Assembly (NCBI RefSeq): GCF_000382325.1
Contig: NZ_KB908058.1
Span: 186,001-250,000 of the forward strand
DNA length: 64,000 nt
Direction: 5' to 3'
Source of the DNA: Woodsholea maritima DSM 17123
GTDB taxonomy: Bacteria; Pseudomonadota; Alphaproteobacteria; Caulobacterales; Maricaulaceae
Part shown: in pieces, positions 26,690 to 35,329 of the stretch
How the letters are laid out: each line of letters starts with the position of its first letter
How positions within the stretch are numbered: position 1 is the first letter of the stretch
Translations under genes and position numbers: made by a program
Notes under the pieces: generated by a model
Databases searched by the model: none
Seen by the model: the letters and a program-made list of their open reading frames with translations, nothing else
What the model was told of the DNA's origin: nothing

Positions 26690-26894
26690 TCCCTTTGGCT
26701 GAATGCGCGTGAAGGGAAGTCTTTTTCACGTTTAAACTCATGGGATTACCCCCTGATAAGGGGCGTGTTCATCCCCATGCGCTCTGTATAAATCCGCACT
26801 CCACCGGCGGGTTTCTCTGGAAAAGCGGCGCTAGATTTTTTATGACCCAGGCTAATCGTAACACAATCCTTAACGGAGAAGTGGGAGGACGACT

Positions 26895-27395
26895 TTGCGC
26901 TGGAACTGGGTCTATGGTGCCACATTGGTGGTGGTGCTGGGCGTGCTTTGGCTTGTTTTGTCAGGGTTTTGGTACAAGCCGTTATTGGTGGGGTTCGGTG
27001 TTTTAGCCGTGATCATTGCGCTGGTTTTGACCGTGCGCATGGGGCTTCTTGATGACGAATCGGCGCCCTTCTCTCAGATCATCAGCTTTGCGCGCTATTG
27101 GGTTTGGCTGGGCGCAGAAATCGTCAAAGCCAATATTTATGTCGTTAAAGTCAGCCTGAAGCCGGATTTGGACATCCAGCCGGTTTTGATCCGCGTGCCG
27201 GTCACGGCGCGCTCGGGGCTGGGCCGGGCGACTTTTGCCAACTCCATCACCTTGACGCCGGGCACTGTGACCCTGGCGGTTGAGGAGGATGCCTTCCTCG
27301 TTCACAGCCTCACCGAAGAGTTGGCCGACCCGGCCGCCTTTGCCGATATGGGCGAGCGCGTGAATATTGCCGCCCATGAAAGCGAGAAAGCATGA
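26895..27395 (+). CDS. mnhE: Mrp cation/proton antiporter subunit E
   Basis: A 166-residue membrane protein, first gene of the Mrp operon. It has two N-terminal helices, then FARYWVWLGAEIVKANIYVVKVSL followed by the soluble MnhE domain with the conserved NSITLTPGTVTLAVEEDAFLVHSLTEE. The start is a TTG at 26895, supported by GGGAGGAC just upstream and by the family-like MRWNW opening. MnhE is required for assembly of the multisubunit Na+(or K+)/H+ antiporter. Its stop overlaps the mnhF start by four bases. Confidence 0.93.
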   Translation: MRWNWVYGATLVVVLGVLWLVLSGFWYKPLLVGFGVLAVIIALVLTVRMGLLDDESAPFSQIISFARYWVWLGAEIVKANIYVVKVSLKPDLDIQPVLIRVPVTARSGLGRATFANSITLTPGTVTLAVEEDAFLVHSLTEELADPAAFADMGERVNIAAHESEKA

Positions 27396-27709
27396 TTGGT
27401 TATCTTGATTTTGTCATCGCGCTGGCCTTGGCGGGTGCGATGGCTGTGATGCTGACACGTCTGTGCCTGGGGCCCAGCCTTTATGATCGTATTTTGGCGG
27501 TGAACTCCTTCGGGACCAAGACGGTTCTGTTTCTCAGCGTGTTTGCCATCATGGTCGGGCGCGCGGATGGGGTCGATATTGCGCTGCTTTATGCGTTGAT
27601 CAATTTCATCGCCACCATCGCGATTTTGAAATTCTTCCGTTATCGCTCACTCGATGTGGCTTTGTCCCAAATGACCAAGCGGATCGACCAGGTTGAGGGA
27701 GGTCAATAG
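27392..27709 (+). CDS. mnhF: Mrp antiporter subunit F
   Basis: A 105-residue membrane protein with three hydrophobic helices. The region MLTRLCLGPSLYDRILAVNSFGTKTVLF and the loop MVGRADGVDIALLYALINFI are typical of MnhF/MrpF. The ATGA overlap with mnhE suggests coupled translation. It is a short core subunit of the complex in the inner membrane. Confidence 0.93.
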   Translation: MIGYLDFVIALALAGAMAVMLTRLCLGPSLYDRILAVNSFGTKTVLFLSVFAIMVGRADGVDIALLYALINFIATIAILKFFRYRSLDVALSQMTKRIDQVEGGQ

Positions 27710-27711
27710 TT

Positions 27712-28080
27712 ATGGACTTGCTCTCTATCGCGCTTTCGATCATTCTCGATCTTCTTTCGGCGGGCTTCATGCTCGCAGGGGTCGGCTTTGTGCTGGCCGG
27801 CACGATTGGCGTCATGCGCCTTCCTGATTTCTATACCCGTATGCATGCCGCAGGTGTTACCGATACCTTGGGCGCTGAACTGATCATTATCGGTCTGGTG
27901 ATCCAGGCGGGCTTCACGCTGGTCGCGGCGAAGTTATTACTGTTGGGCTTTTTCTTGTTCCTGACCAGCCCGACGGCAACCCATGCGGTGGCCAATGCGG
28001 CCTATAAGGCTGGGCTTGCCCCGATGCTGTCACGCTTTAAACCGCCCCATCCACGCGATGCCGGCAAAGGGGAGGGCTAG
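27712..28080 (+). CDS. mnhG: Mrp antiporter subunit G
   Basis: A 122-residue membrane protein with three helices. The signature GTIGVMRLPDFYTRMHAAGVTDTLG and FLFLTSPTATHAVANAAYK identify MnhG/PhaG. It follows mnhF by 2 bp and reads into the DUF4040 gene with a 3-bp gap. It is an essential small subunit of the antiporter. Confidence 0.94.
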   Translation: MDLLSIALSIILDLLSAGFMLAGVGFVLAGTIGVMRLPDFYTRMHAAGVTDTLGAELIIIGLVIQAGFTLVAAKLLLLGFFLFLTSPTATHAVANAAYKAGLAPMLSRFKPPHPRDAGKGEG

Positions 28081-28083
28081 GTC

Positions 28084-28641
28084 ATGGCGAACCTCGATCT
28101 GACGCAATATCTTGATTACGCCCTCATCGCGATGCTGGTTGTGGTGGGGATTGCGATCATTCGCATGAAAAACCTTTTTGCCATTGTCATGCTGACTGGC
28201 ACCTATTCGCTGCTGTCGGCGGCCTGGTTTGTGTCGCTCGATGCGGTGGATGTGGCCTTTACCGAAGCCGCTGTTGGTGCGGGGATTTCAACCGTGTTGA
28301 TGCTGGGCGCGATGCTGCTCACCGCTCGTGATTGCAAGCCGGAAGGTAAGGCTCGCCATATCGTGGCCTTGCTGGTCGTCGTCATCACCGGCGCGGCTTT
28401 GCTGTATGCCTTGGGCGATATGCCGATTTATGGCGATCCCAATTCGCCGGTGAATGCCTATGTCGGCATGGATTATGTCGCCATGACCCCCAATGACATC
28501 AATGTTCCCAATATTGTTACGGCGGTGCTCGCCAGCTATCGCGGCTTTGATACTTTGGGCGAGACCTTTGTGGTCTTTACCGCCGGTCTGGGCGTGGCGC
28601 TGCTGCTCGGGCTCGGCGGACGCAAAGAGGAGGAGAATTAA
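28084..28641 (+). CDS. Mrp antiporter DUF4040 subunit (MnhA C-terminal/MnhB N-terminal-like)
   Basis: A 185-residue membrane protein with about five helices. The block AFTEAAVGAGISTVLMLGAML is the conserved DUF4040 stretch that in Bacillus-type Mrp forms the C-terminal part of subunit A, equivalent to NuoJ/MbhD. The end NIVTAVLASYRGFDTLGETFVVFTAGLGVALLLGL matches the segment linking MnhA and MnhB. In this operon it is a separate gene because subunit A is not fused. It precedes mnhB with no gap. Confidence 0.88.
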   Translation: MANLDLTQYLDYALIAMLVVVGIAIIRMKNLFAIVMLTGTYSLLSAAWFVSLDAVDVAFTEAAVGAGISTVLMLGAMLLTARDCKPEGKARHIVALLVVVITGAALLYALGDMPIYGDPNSPVNAYVGMDYVAMTPNDINVPNIVTAVLASYRGFDTLGETFVVFTAGLGVALLLGLGGRKEEEN

Positions 28642-29088
28642 ATGATGCCTCCCCATATTGTTCTTCGCGTTGTTTCCAAGCTGTTGATCCCTTTCATCGT
28701 GGTCTTTGGCTTTTACGTCCACTTCCACGGCGATTATTCACCGGGCGGGGGCTTCCAGGCCGGGGTGATCCTGGCCGCAGCGGTCATTCTTTATGCGTTG
28801 ATCTTCGGTGTGGATGCGGCCAAGAAAGCGGTCCCACCCAGCTGGGTGCGCATTGGCATGGCGCTGGGCGGATTGATCTATGCCGGAACCGGGATTGTGA
28901 CCTTGCTGATGGGCGGGGACTTCCTGGATTATGATGTCCTTCATCCTGATCTCAGCCATAAGTCCGGCCAGCATATCGGCATTATGTGTGTCGAACTGGG
29001 CGTTTTGACCACGGTGACCTGTGTGATGCTGGCGATTTTTTATGCCTTCGCCGGTCGTACTCCTGATATTTCAGATGAGGATTGGTAG
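28642..29088 (+). CDS. mnhB: Mrp antiporter subunit B
   Basis: A 148-residue membrane protein with four helices and the MnhB signature YVHFHGDYSPGGGFQAGVIL. The HIGIMCVELGVLTTVTCVMLAIFY helix near the end is also typical. A GGAGGAG site precedes ATG 28642. It forms the channel-like part of the complex with the DUF4040 subunit, resembling NuoJ/NuoK. Confidence 0.94.
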   Translation: MMPPHIVLRVVSKLLIPFIVVFGFYVHFHGDYSPGGGFQAGVILAAAVILYALIFGVDAAKKAVPPSWVRIGMALGGLIYAGTGIVTLLMGGDFLDYDVLHPDLSHKSGQHIGIMCVELGVLTTVTCVMLAIFYAFAGRTPDISDEDW

Positions 29089-29090
29089 AG

Positions 29091-29798
29091 ATGGTTGAGC
29101 TGATCTCTGAACGCTTCAACTATATCATCGTCATCGCCTTGATGATGATTGGCCTTTATGGCGTTGTATCCTCTGCCAATCTGGTGAAACGCCTGGTGGG
29201 CTTGTCGATTTTCCAAACTTCGGTCTTCTTGCTCTATATCACCATGGGTAAGGTGTTTGGCGGCGTGCCGCCGATCCTGCCTTACCCGGCTGAGCATGGC
29301 GATGGCCATGGCAGCGATGCAGGCCATGGCACCGCAGCGGCCCATGCCGGTGAGGGCGCGCATCATAGTGTGGAGGCCGCGCATGATGGTGACCATATCC
29401 AAAGCGATGCGCAAACTCACGGAGCTACTCCCGGAGCCACCCAAAGTGACGCCCACGCGGGCGCGCAGGGTGCAGATGTGGCTCATGGGGCTTCACAGGC
29501 CGCCAGCCATGGCGATCTGCGTGAGCGTGTCGGCGAGGCCGTCCATTCCTTGGCCGAACAAGCCGCCCATCATGATGCTGGCCCTGCGGCCTATGATGGG
29601 GTTCATCACACGGCTGAGATTATTTACTCCAACCCGCTTCCCCATGTTCTGATCCTGACCGCGATTGTGGTGGGGGTCGCGACCTTGGCGGTGGGTTTGG
29701 CCCTGGTGGTTCGCATTCGCGAAAGCTATGGCACGATTGAAGATTCCGCCATTGCGCGGGCCGATTATTCGGATGAGATTGAAAGAGGCACAGCGTGA
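29091..29798 (+). CDS. mnhC: Mrp antiporter subunit C with a long histidine-rich insertion
   Basis: A 235-residue NuoK-like subunit, about twice the usual length of ~112 residues. Helices 1-2 (YIIVIALMMIGLYGVVSSANLVKRLVGLSIFQTSVFL) and the last helix (NPLPHVLILTAIVVGVATLAVGLALVV) are normal MnhC. Between them, from bases ~29290 to 29610, lies an extra ~105-residue loop rich in His, Ala, Gly and Asp (for example EHGDGHGSDAGHG and HDAGPAAYDGVHH). This loop could bind metal or protons. ATG 29091 is preferred over an upstream TTG. Its stop overlaps the mnhD GTG start. Confidence 0.92.
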   Translation: MVELISERFNYIIVIALMMIGLYGVVSSANLVKRLVGLSIFQTSVFLLYITMGKVFGGVPPILPYPAEHGDGHGSDAGHGTAAAHAGEGAHHSVEAAHDGDHIQSDAQTHGATPGATQSDAHAGAQGADVAHGASQAASHGDLRERVGEAVHSLAEQAAHHDAGPAAYDGVHHTAEIIYSNPLPHVLILTAIVVGVATLAVGLALVVRIRESYGTIEDSAIARADYSDEIERGTA

Positions 29799-31324
29799 TT
29801 GAAGCGAGCTTCTTACCGGCTGCGTTGAGCGATCACGCCCCGGTTTTGTTAGTTTTGGTGCCCATGGTGCTAGCGGCCATCGTGGCCGCGCAGCCTTCAG
29901 GTCGGTTTGGCTGGTTGGCGGCGCTGATCGGTGTGGTCTCCACCCTGATCTTGGCCTTGGATATTTATGGCCAGATGCAAGCGAGCGGTGCGCCTGTGGC
30001 CTATGCTATTGGTGGCTGGCAGCCCCCCTATGGCATTGAGTTTCGCATTGATGGGCTCAATATCGCGCTTCTCTTATTGTTGGGCGTGATGGGCACCTTG
30101 GCCTTGATCTTTGCCCTGCCGAGCGTGGCCGATGAAATCGCCAAGTCCAAGCAATCGCTCTTCTATGCGGCCTTCCTGATCTGTTTTACCGGTCTGGTCG
30201 GGGTCTCCACCACCGGCGATGCCTTCAACCTCTTCGTCTTCTTGGAGATTTCATCAATCCCCACCTATGCGCTGATCGCCATGGGGGCCCAGAAAGACCG
30301 TCGGGCTTTAACTGCGTCCTTCAACTATCTGGTGCTGGGCACGATCGGGGCGACCTTCTTCGTGATCGGTGTGGGCTTCCTCTATATGTCGACCGGTACG
30401 CTGAATATGGCTGATATTGCCCGCCTGTTGGTGGAGCAAAATGATAACCGGGTCGTACAAGTGGCCTTTGGCTTCATTCTGGTCGGTTTGGCGTTGAAAG
30501 CGGCGCTTTTCCCGCTGCATATGTGGTTGCCAAATGGCTATGCCTATGCGCCAAATTTTGTCACGACCTTCCTGGCTTCAACCGCCACGAAAGTCGCCTT
30601 CTATGCCCTTATCCGCTTCACCTTCGACATCTTTGATCCGACAGCGTCTTTTGTTACGGGGCTCTTGACCTGGGTCATCACGCCTTTGGCGGTGATGGCG
30701 ATGGTGATTTCTTCGGCGCAGGCGATTTTTCAGGTCAATGTACGCCGGATCCTGGCGTATTCATCCGTGGCGCAGGTCGGCTATATGATGCTTGGCTTTG
30801 GTATCGCGTCTTTGGCGGGGGTGAGTGCGGGCATGCTGCACCTTCTCAACCATGCCTTGATGAAGGGTGCGCTGTTCGTGGCTCTTGGGGCGTTCAGCTA
30901 TGCCTATGGCGTGCGCAGGATTGACGATTTCAAAGGCTTGGGCCAGCTGATGCCGGGTGTCTCGGCGGCCTTCACCATTGGCGGGCTCAGCCTCATTGGT
31001 GTGCCGTTCACGGTGGGCTTTGTCTCGAAATTCTATCTGGTTTCGGCCGCGTTGGAGCGCGGATGGTGGTGGGCGGTGGCGCTCATCGTCTTCTCGTCCG
31101 TGCTGGCGGTGTTCTATGTCTATCGCATTTTGATCAATATCTGGGTCAATCCGGCTCCGGTGCATGAGCCTGCGATCAAGGTGCGCCGCGTGCCGATGAT
31201 GATCTTGATACCGCTTTGGATCCTGGCGCTCGCCAATTTGGTCTTTGGGGTGCAAACCGATCTGCTGGTCGGTCTTGCCCAAGACGCTGCGCGTGCTGCG
31301 CTTGATGGGGGGATGGGCCTATGA
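29795..31324 (+). CDS. mnhD: Mrp antiporter subunit D (NuoL/M/N-like), first copy
   Basis: A 509-residue polytopic protein of the proton-translocating NADH dehydrogenase/antiporter family with ~14 helices. Conserved features are NLFVFLEISSIPTYALIAMG, a charged lysine in ALKAALFPLHMWLPNGYAYAP, and LAYSSVAQVGYMMLGFG followed by LHLLNHALMKGALFVALGA. GTG 29795 overlaps the mnhC stop by four bases. The next gene starts within its stop codon. It is the most MnhD-like of the three large subunits. Confidence 0.93.
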   Translation: MIEASFLPAALSDHAPVLLVLVPMVLAAIVAAQPSGRFGWLAALIGVVSTLILALDIYGQMQASGAPVAYAIGGWQPPYGIEFRIDGLNIALLLLLGVMGTLALIFALPSVADEIAKSKQSLFYAAFLICFTGLVGVSTTGDAFNLFVFLEISSIPTYALIAMGAQKDRRALTASFNYLVLGTIGATFFVIGVGFLYMSTGTLNMADIARLLVEQNDNRVVQVAFGFILVGLALKAALFPLHMWLPNGYAYAPNFVTTFLASTATKVAFYALIRFTFDIFDPTASFVTGLLTWVITPLAVMAMVISSAQAIFQVNVRRILAYSSVAQVGYMMLGFGIASLAGVSAGMLHLLNHALMKGALFVALGAFSYAYGVRRIDDFKGLGQLMPGVSAAFTIGGLSLIGVPFTVGFVSKFYLVSAALERGWWWAVALIVFSSVLAVFYVYRILINIWVNPAPVHEPAIKVRRVPMMILIPLWILALANLVFGVQTDLLVGLAQDAARAALDGGMGL

Positions 31325-32790
31325 CCTGGACACCAGAACTGGCTTTAGGTCTGGCGCTGGCTCTGCCGCTGGCGGGCGGTGTTGGGGTGGTGGCCTTTGG
31401 GCGTTATCCCAATGTGCGCGAAGCCATGACTTTGATTGCTGCGGTCCTGCTGGCGATCAATGTCGCCTATTTGGTTGAAATCGCGCCGAGCAATCCCACG
31501 ATTGAGCTGTTTGAGTTTGCCCCTGGGCTATCCTTGAAGTTCAAGCTGGAGCCTTTGGGCGCGCTGTTCGCCATGGTCGCCAGTGGGCTGTGGATTTTGA
31601 ACTCGCTCTATTCCATCGGCTATATGCGTGGAAATAAGGAAAAGGATCAGACCCGTTTCTATCTATGCTTCACGCTCTCTATTGCGGCGGCAATGGGTGT
31701 GGCGCTGTCGGGCAATCTGATCACGCTCTTCTTCTTCTATGAAGCGCTGACCTTCTCAACCTATCCTTTGGTGGCCCATAAGGGCGATGCCAAGGCGCGC
31801 AAGGGCGCAACGATCTATATGTCGATCTTGCTATCGACCTCGATCGGGCTGCTCTTACCGGCGGTTTTGATCACCTATTTTGTCGCCGGAACCACGGATT
31901 TTACGCCCGGCGGTATTTTGGGCGCAGCAGGCCCTGTGCTCTCCAGCGTGATCTTATGCCTGTTCGCCTTCGGGATCGGTAAGGCGGCCTTGATGCCGGT
32001 TCATCCTTGGTTGCCCAATGCCATGGTGGCCCCGACACCAGTTTCGGCCTTGCTACACGCGGTGGCCGTGGTGAAGGCGGGCGTCTTCTCGATGTTGAAA
32101 GTCACGACCTATGTCTTTGGCCCGCTGACCATGGCGGCCACCCCGGCGGCCGATGCCTTGGCCTGGCTGGCGGGGTTCTCCATCGTGGCGGCCTCGATCA
32201 TTGCGATGACGCAGGATAATCTGAAGGCCCGCTTGGCCTATTCCACCGTGTCTCAGCTGTCATACGTGACCTTAGGGGCGATGCTGGCGAGCCCGGCGGC
32301 GATGCTGGGTGCTGCCTTGCAGATTGTCATGCACGCCTTTGCCAAGATCACGCTCTTCATGGGCGCGGGGGCGATCTATACCGGTACCAAGAAAACCAAT
32401 ATTTCGGATATGGCGGGTTTGGGCAAATTCATGCCGGTCACGTTTGCCGCTTTTGGCATTGCCTCGCTCAGCCTGATTGGCCTGCCGCCCTTTGGCGGCA
32501 CATGGCCGAAATTCTTCCTGATGCAAGGCAGTGATCAAGCCGGGCATCCCTGGCTGATGGCGGCGCTGATCGGCTCTTCACTGCTCAATATCGGCTATCT
32601 CTTGCCCATCGTGATCAATGCCTTCTTTAAAAAACCCAAGGATGACGCGCCGATGCGTCCGGGCATGCCGCCCTTATTGGCGGTCTTGCCGCCCTTATTG
32701 ACGGCGATTGCGACCTTTGTGCTGTTCTTATTGATTGATCCTTTGGTCAGCTATCTCGCGCCTGTCTTTTCGATGGAGATTGCCTCGTGA
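31321..32790 (+). CDS. Mrp antiporter large subunit (NuoL/M/N-like), second copy
   Basis: A 489-residue polytopic protein. It has the family helices LITLFFFYEALTFSTYPLVAH, the proton-path lysine in FGIGKAALMPVHPWLPNAM, AHAVAV-like VSALLHAVAVVKAGVFSML, and LAYSTVSQLSYVTLGAMLAS. These fit the MnhA N-terminal/NuoL-type antiporter module better than MnhD, although the DUF4040 and MnhB-linked parts are encoded separately. It starts inside the mnhD stop (ATGA) and overlaps the next gene by four bases, so the whole set is one tight operon. Confidence 0.9.
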   Translation: MTWTPELALGLALALPLAGGVGVVAFGRYPNVREAMTLIAAVLLAINVAYLVEIAPSNPTIELFEFAPGLSLKFKLEPLGALFAMVASGLWILNSLYSIGYMRGNKEKDQTRFYLCFTLSIAAAMGVALSGNLITLFFFYEALTFSTYPLVAHKGDAKARKGATIYMSILLSTSIGLLLPAVLITYFVAGTTDFTPGGILGAAGPVLSSVILCLFAFGIGKAALMPVHPWLPNAMVAPTPVSALLHAVAVVKAGVFSMLKVTTYVFGPLTMAATPAADALAWLAGFSIVAASIIAMTQDNLKARLAYSTVSQLSYVTLGAMLASPAAMLGAALQIVMHAFAKITLFMGAGAIYTGTKKTNISDMAGLGKFMPVTFAAFGIASLSLIGLPPFGGTWPKFFLMQGSDQAGHPWLMAALIGSSLLNIGYLLPIVINAFFKKPKDDAPMRPGMPPLLAVLPPLLTAIATFVLFLLIDPLVSYLAPVFSMEIAS

Positions 32791-33101
32791 GTTCGAACGA
32801 TACCCTCCATTCCCCATCTAAGGATGATGGCGTGCATCCCTTTGCCAAGCCTTTCTTATTCCTCGATAAGCCAAGTGTACGCGGGGCTTTCTTCTGGCTG
32901 TTCCTTGTCGGCACGCTGGCGATGATTGGCCTACAGGCGATCCACCATTTCCACCCCCATGGCGGGCCGGGCGATGTCTTTGGCTTCTACGCCATTATGG
33001 GCTTTTTCGGATTTTGTTTTGCCGTGCTGATGGGCTGGCCTTTGCGCGCGATTTTGGGCCGTAAAGCCGATTACTACACCCAGGAGGGCGATGATGAGTG
33101 A
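32787..33101 (+). CDS. Small membrane protein in the Mrp operon
   Basis: A 104-residue protein with two hydrophobic segments (GAFFWLFLVGTLAMIGLQAI and FYAIMGFFGFCFAVLMGWPL) and a His-rich link (HHFHPHGGPGD). No named family is recognised from the sequence. It begins with GTG overlapping the preceding gene by four bases and overlaps the next large subunit by up to ten, so it is surely part of the antiporter operon. A role in assembly or in the third antiporter module is inferred. Confidence 0.8.
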   Translation: MSSNDTLHSPSKDDGVHPFAKPFLFLDKPSVRGAFFWLFLVGTLAMIGLQAIHHFHPHGGPGDVFGFYAIMGFFGFCFAVLMGWPLRAILGRKADYYTQEGDDE

Positions 33102-34827
33102 TCTCTTCATGGGGATTAGCCCCGCGATTCCGGTCGTTCTGGCCGGCTTGCTGGCGGTCATTCTGCCTTGGCATTATGCGCGTAAGGTTTTGATGGTCCT
33201 CTCACCCTTGGCCGCGCTCTTCCTCCTGCTCATTACGCCGCAAAGCGGGGTTTATGGCGTGGTGGAGATGGCTGGCCTCAGCTTTGAAACCTATCGTCTG
33301 GATAATATCTCGCGCGTGTGGGGCCTGGTCTTCATCATCGCGGCCTTCCTCAACGGGATTTATGCCTGGCATGAAAAGGATCGCATGTCTGATCCATCCG
33401 GTTTGATCTATGCCGGGGCGGGCCTGGGCGCGGTGTTTGCGGGTGATTTGCTGACGCTGTTCTTCTTCTGGGAATTGACGGCGATCTCCTCGATCTTCTT
33501 GATTTTTGCTAGCCGTAAGGGCGAAGCTTATCGGGCGGGCCTGCGCTATCTGGCGATTTCTGTTCTCTCTGGCGTGCTGCTGCTGGGCGGTGCGGTCATG
33601 CTTTACAATACGACAGGCTCTTGGGCCTTTGGCGGCGTGGGTGATGTTGGGGTCTTCTCCATTGATACGCCCGGCGGCATGTTGTTATTCTTGGCCTTCG
33701 GCATCAAATGCGCTTTTCCTCTTCTTCATAACTGGCTTCAGGATGCCTATCCTAAGGCCACCGCGACCGGTGCGGTGGTGCTGTCCGCCTTTACGACGAA
33801 GCTTGCCATCTATGCGCTGGCGAGGGGGTTTGCCGGGACGGAGATCTTGATCTGGATCGGCGCGATCATGACGGCCTTCCCGGTCTTCTTCGCGGTGGTG
33901 GAAAATGATTTGCGCAAGGTTTTGGCCTATTCGCTGAATAACCAGCTGGGCTTCATGGTTTGCGCCATCGGTGTGGGCTCTGAATTGGCCTTGAACGGGG
34001 CCGCGGCCCACGCCTTTGTCCACATCATCTATAAAGGCCTGTTGTTTATGACGATGGGCGCGGTGTTGATGCGTGTGGGCACCACAAAGGCCAGCCATCT
34101 GGGCGGGCTTTATAAGTCGATGCCGCTGACCACCGTTTTTTGTATGATTGGCGGGGCGGCGATTTCGGCCTTCCCGCTGTTCTCGGGCTTTGTCGCCAAG
34201 GCCTTGACCTTGTCGGCGGTTCTGCATGAACACCATTATATCCCTTGGTTGATCTTGGTCTTTGCTTCTGCCGGTGTGTTGGAGCATTCTGGGATCAAAA
34301 TTCCCTATTGTGCCTTTTTCGGTCATGATGGCGGACACAAGGTCAAGGAAGCCCCGTTCAACATGTTGTTGGCCATGGGCTTGGCATCTTTCTTGTGCCT
34401 CTATCTGGGGATTAATTATGGCGCACTCTACAACCTGCTGCCCTATGCGGTGGAGTATCAGCCCTATACCTATGATCACGTCGTGGGGCAGATGCAGCTG
34501 CTCCTCGCGGCGCTGTTCGCCTTCACCTTCTTGATGCGGTTCAAGCTCTATCCGGCAGAGAAAGACATCACCATTCTCGATACCGATTGGATCTATCGCA
34601 AAGTGCTTGATGGCGCGGCGCGGTGGAGTTGCGCGATGTTGGATCGTCTGGGTGGAGCCATGGATCAGGGGTGGGCAGGCTTAGGCCGCACCATCCGCAA
34701 AGGCCTCTTCAACCTCTTCAGTCCGGCGGGTAGCTTTGCACGTGATGTGCCCTCAGGGATTATGGCGGTCTGGAGTACGCTGTTGTTGGCCGTGGTCTTG
34801 ATCGTCGCTTATATCTACGCGTCATAA
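33094..34827 (+). CDS. Mrp antiporter large subunit (NuoL/M/N-like), third copy
   Basis: A 577-residue polytopic membrane protein of the NADH-quinone oxidoreductase subunit 5/4/2-like family. Visible are GDLLTLFFFWELTAISSIFLI, the lysine-containing LAFGIKCAFPLLHNWLQDAYPKA and LAYSLNNQLGFMVCAIGVGSE with the conserved HAFVHIIYKGLLFMTMGA. After the ~12-helix core it has an extra soluble ~90-residue segment ending in a final membrane helix (WSTLLLAVVLIVAYIYA). ATG 33094 has a six-base spacing from AGGAGG. It ends the ten-gene operon. Confidence 0.9.
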   Translation: MSDLFMGISPAIPVVLAGLLAVILPWHYARKVLMVLSPLAALFLLLITPQSGVYGVVEMAGLSFETYRLDNISRVWGLVFIIAAFLNGIYAWHEKDRMSDPSGLIYAGAGLGAVFAGDLLTLFFFWELTAISSIFLIFASRKGEAYRAGLRYLAISVLSGVLLLGGAVMLYNTTGSWAFGGVGDVGVFSIDTPGGMLLFLAFGIKCAFPLLHNWLQDAYPKATATGAVVLSAFTTKLAIYALARGFAGTEILIWIGAIMTAFPVFFAVVENDLRKVLAYSLNNQLGFMVCAIGVGSELALNGAAAHAFVHIIYKGLLFMTMGAVLMRVGTTKASHLGGLYKSMPLTTVFCMIGGAAISAFPLFSGFVAKALTLSAVLHEHHYIPWLILVFASAGVLEHSGIKIPYCAFFGHDGGHKVKEAPFNMLLAMGLASFLCLYLGINYGALYNLLPYAVEYQPYTYDHVVGQMQLLLAALFAFTFLMRFKLYPAEKDITILDTDWIYRKVLDGAARWSCAMLDRLGGAMDQGWAGLGRTIRKGLFNLFSPAGSFARDVPSGIMAVWSTLLLAVVLIVAYIYAS

Positions 34828-34840
34828 GTGAAATGTGGGC

Positions 34841-34849
34841 TTATCCACA
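34841..34849 (+). promoter_or_regulatory. Consensus DnaA box upstream of the DnaA domain-IV gene
   Basis: TTATCCACA matches the strongest E. coli-type DnaA box exactly. It lies 14 bases after the Mrp operon stop and ~120 bases before the gene for a stand-alone DnaA domain-IV protein. One 9-mer could occur by chance, but the position next to a DnaA-related gene is suggestive. Confidence 0.45.
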
Positions 34850-34885
34850 CCCTTAAGGGGAGAAAATGCCTTCTCCCCTTAAGGG
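34850..34885 (+). terminator. Hairpin after the Mrp operon
   Basis: A perfect 15-bp stem (CCCTTAAGGGGAGAA and its complement) with an AATGCC loop. No T-run follows, so termination would be imperfect or factor-assisted. It follows the DnaA box immediately. Confidence 0.65.
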
Positions 34886-34969
34886 ATTAGCCCATCTTAT
34901 CCTCCCCTGAATTTTGCGCCCTAGCATGGGCCTGTCCAATGGTGGACCGGCTCAGTGAAAGGGTGAATA

Positions 34970-35329
34970 ATGGGGGAAATCCATAATCGAATGAGCCAGG
35001 ACCGAGCGCGTGCTCGTCTCGCTCAATATGTCGTTTCCTATGTTTTTGATATCCCGTTGGATGAGTTGGTGGCCGCGACACGCCGCTCACCGCGCATAGC
35101 CTTTGCCCGCCAGGTTGCGATGTATCTGGCGCATGTGGCCTTTCAACTTAGCCTGGCGCGCGTCGCCATCGCCTTTGGGCGAGACCGCTCAACCGCGGCC
35201 CACGCCTGTCACCGGATCGAAGATTGCCGTGATGATGCGCGCCTGGATGCGTGTCTGGATGATCTGGAGGCGTTTTTACGCTCCGCGCCTTGCCCCGATA
35301 TGCCTCAGCCCCAGGAATTGGTGCTGTGA
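34970..35329 (+). CDS. Stand-alone DnaA domain-IV (helix-turn-helix) protein
   Basis: A 119-residue protein matching only the DNA-binding domain IV of DnaA. ARQVAMYLAHVAFQLSLARVAIAFG and GRDRSTAAHACHRIE correspond to the DnaA signature (usually GRDHSTVLHA; here the His is Arg). There is no AAA+ ATPase part, so it could bind DnaA-box DNA without firing replication. ATG 34970 has AAAGGG at good spacing. It is followed by a DUF6456 gene with overlapping stop and start, a pair whose joint function is unknown. A perfect TTATCCACA lies in its upstream region. Confidence 0.85.
   Translation: MGEIHNRMSQDRARARLAQYVVSYVFDIPLDELVAATRRSPRIAFARQVAMYLAHVAFQLSLARVAIAFGRDRSTAAHACHRIEDCRDDARLDACLDDLEAFLRSAPCPDMPQPQELVL

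Noticed and set aside
33685-34479. 264-codon ORF opposite the third Mrp large subunit
   Set aside because: Antisense shadow; product is a low-complexity His/Gln/Arg-rich sequence typical of reverse frames of membrane proteins.
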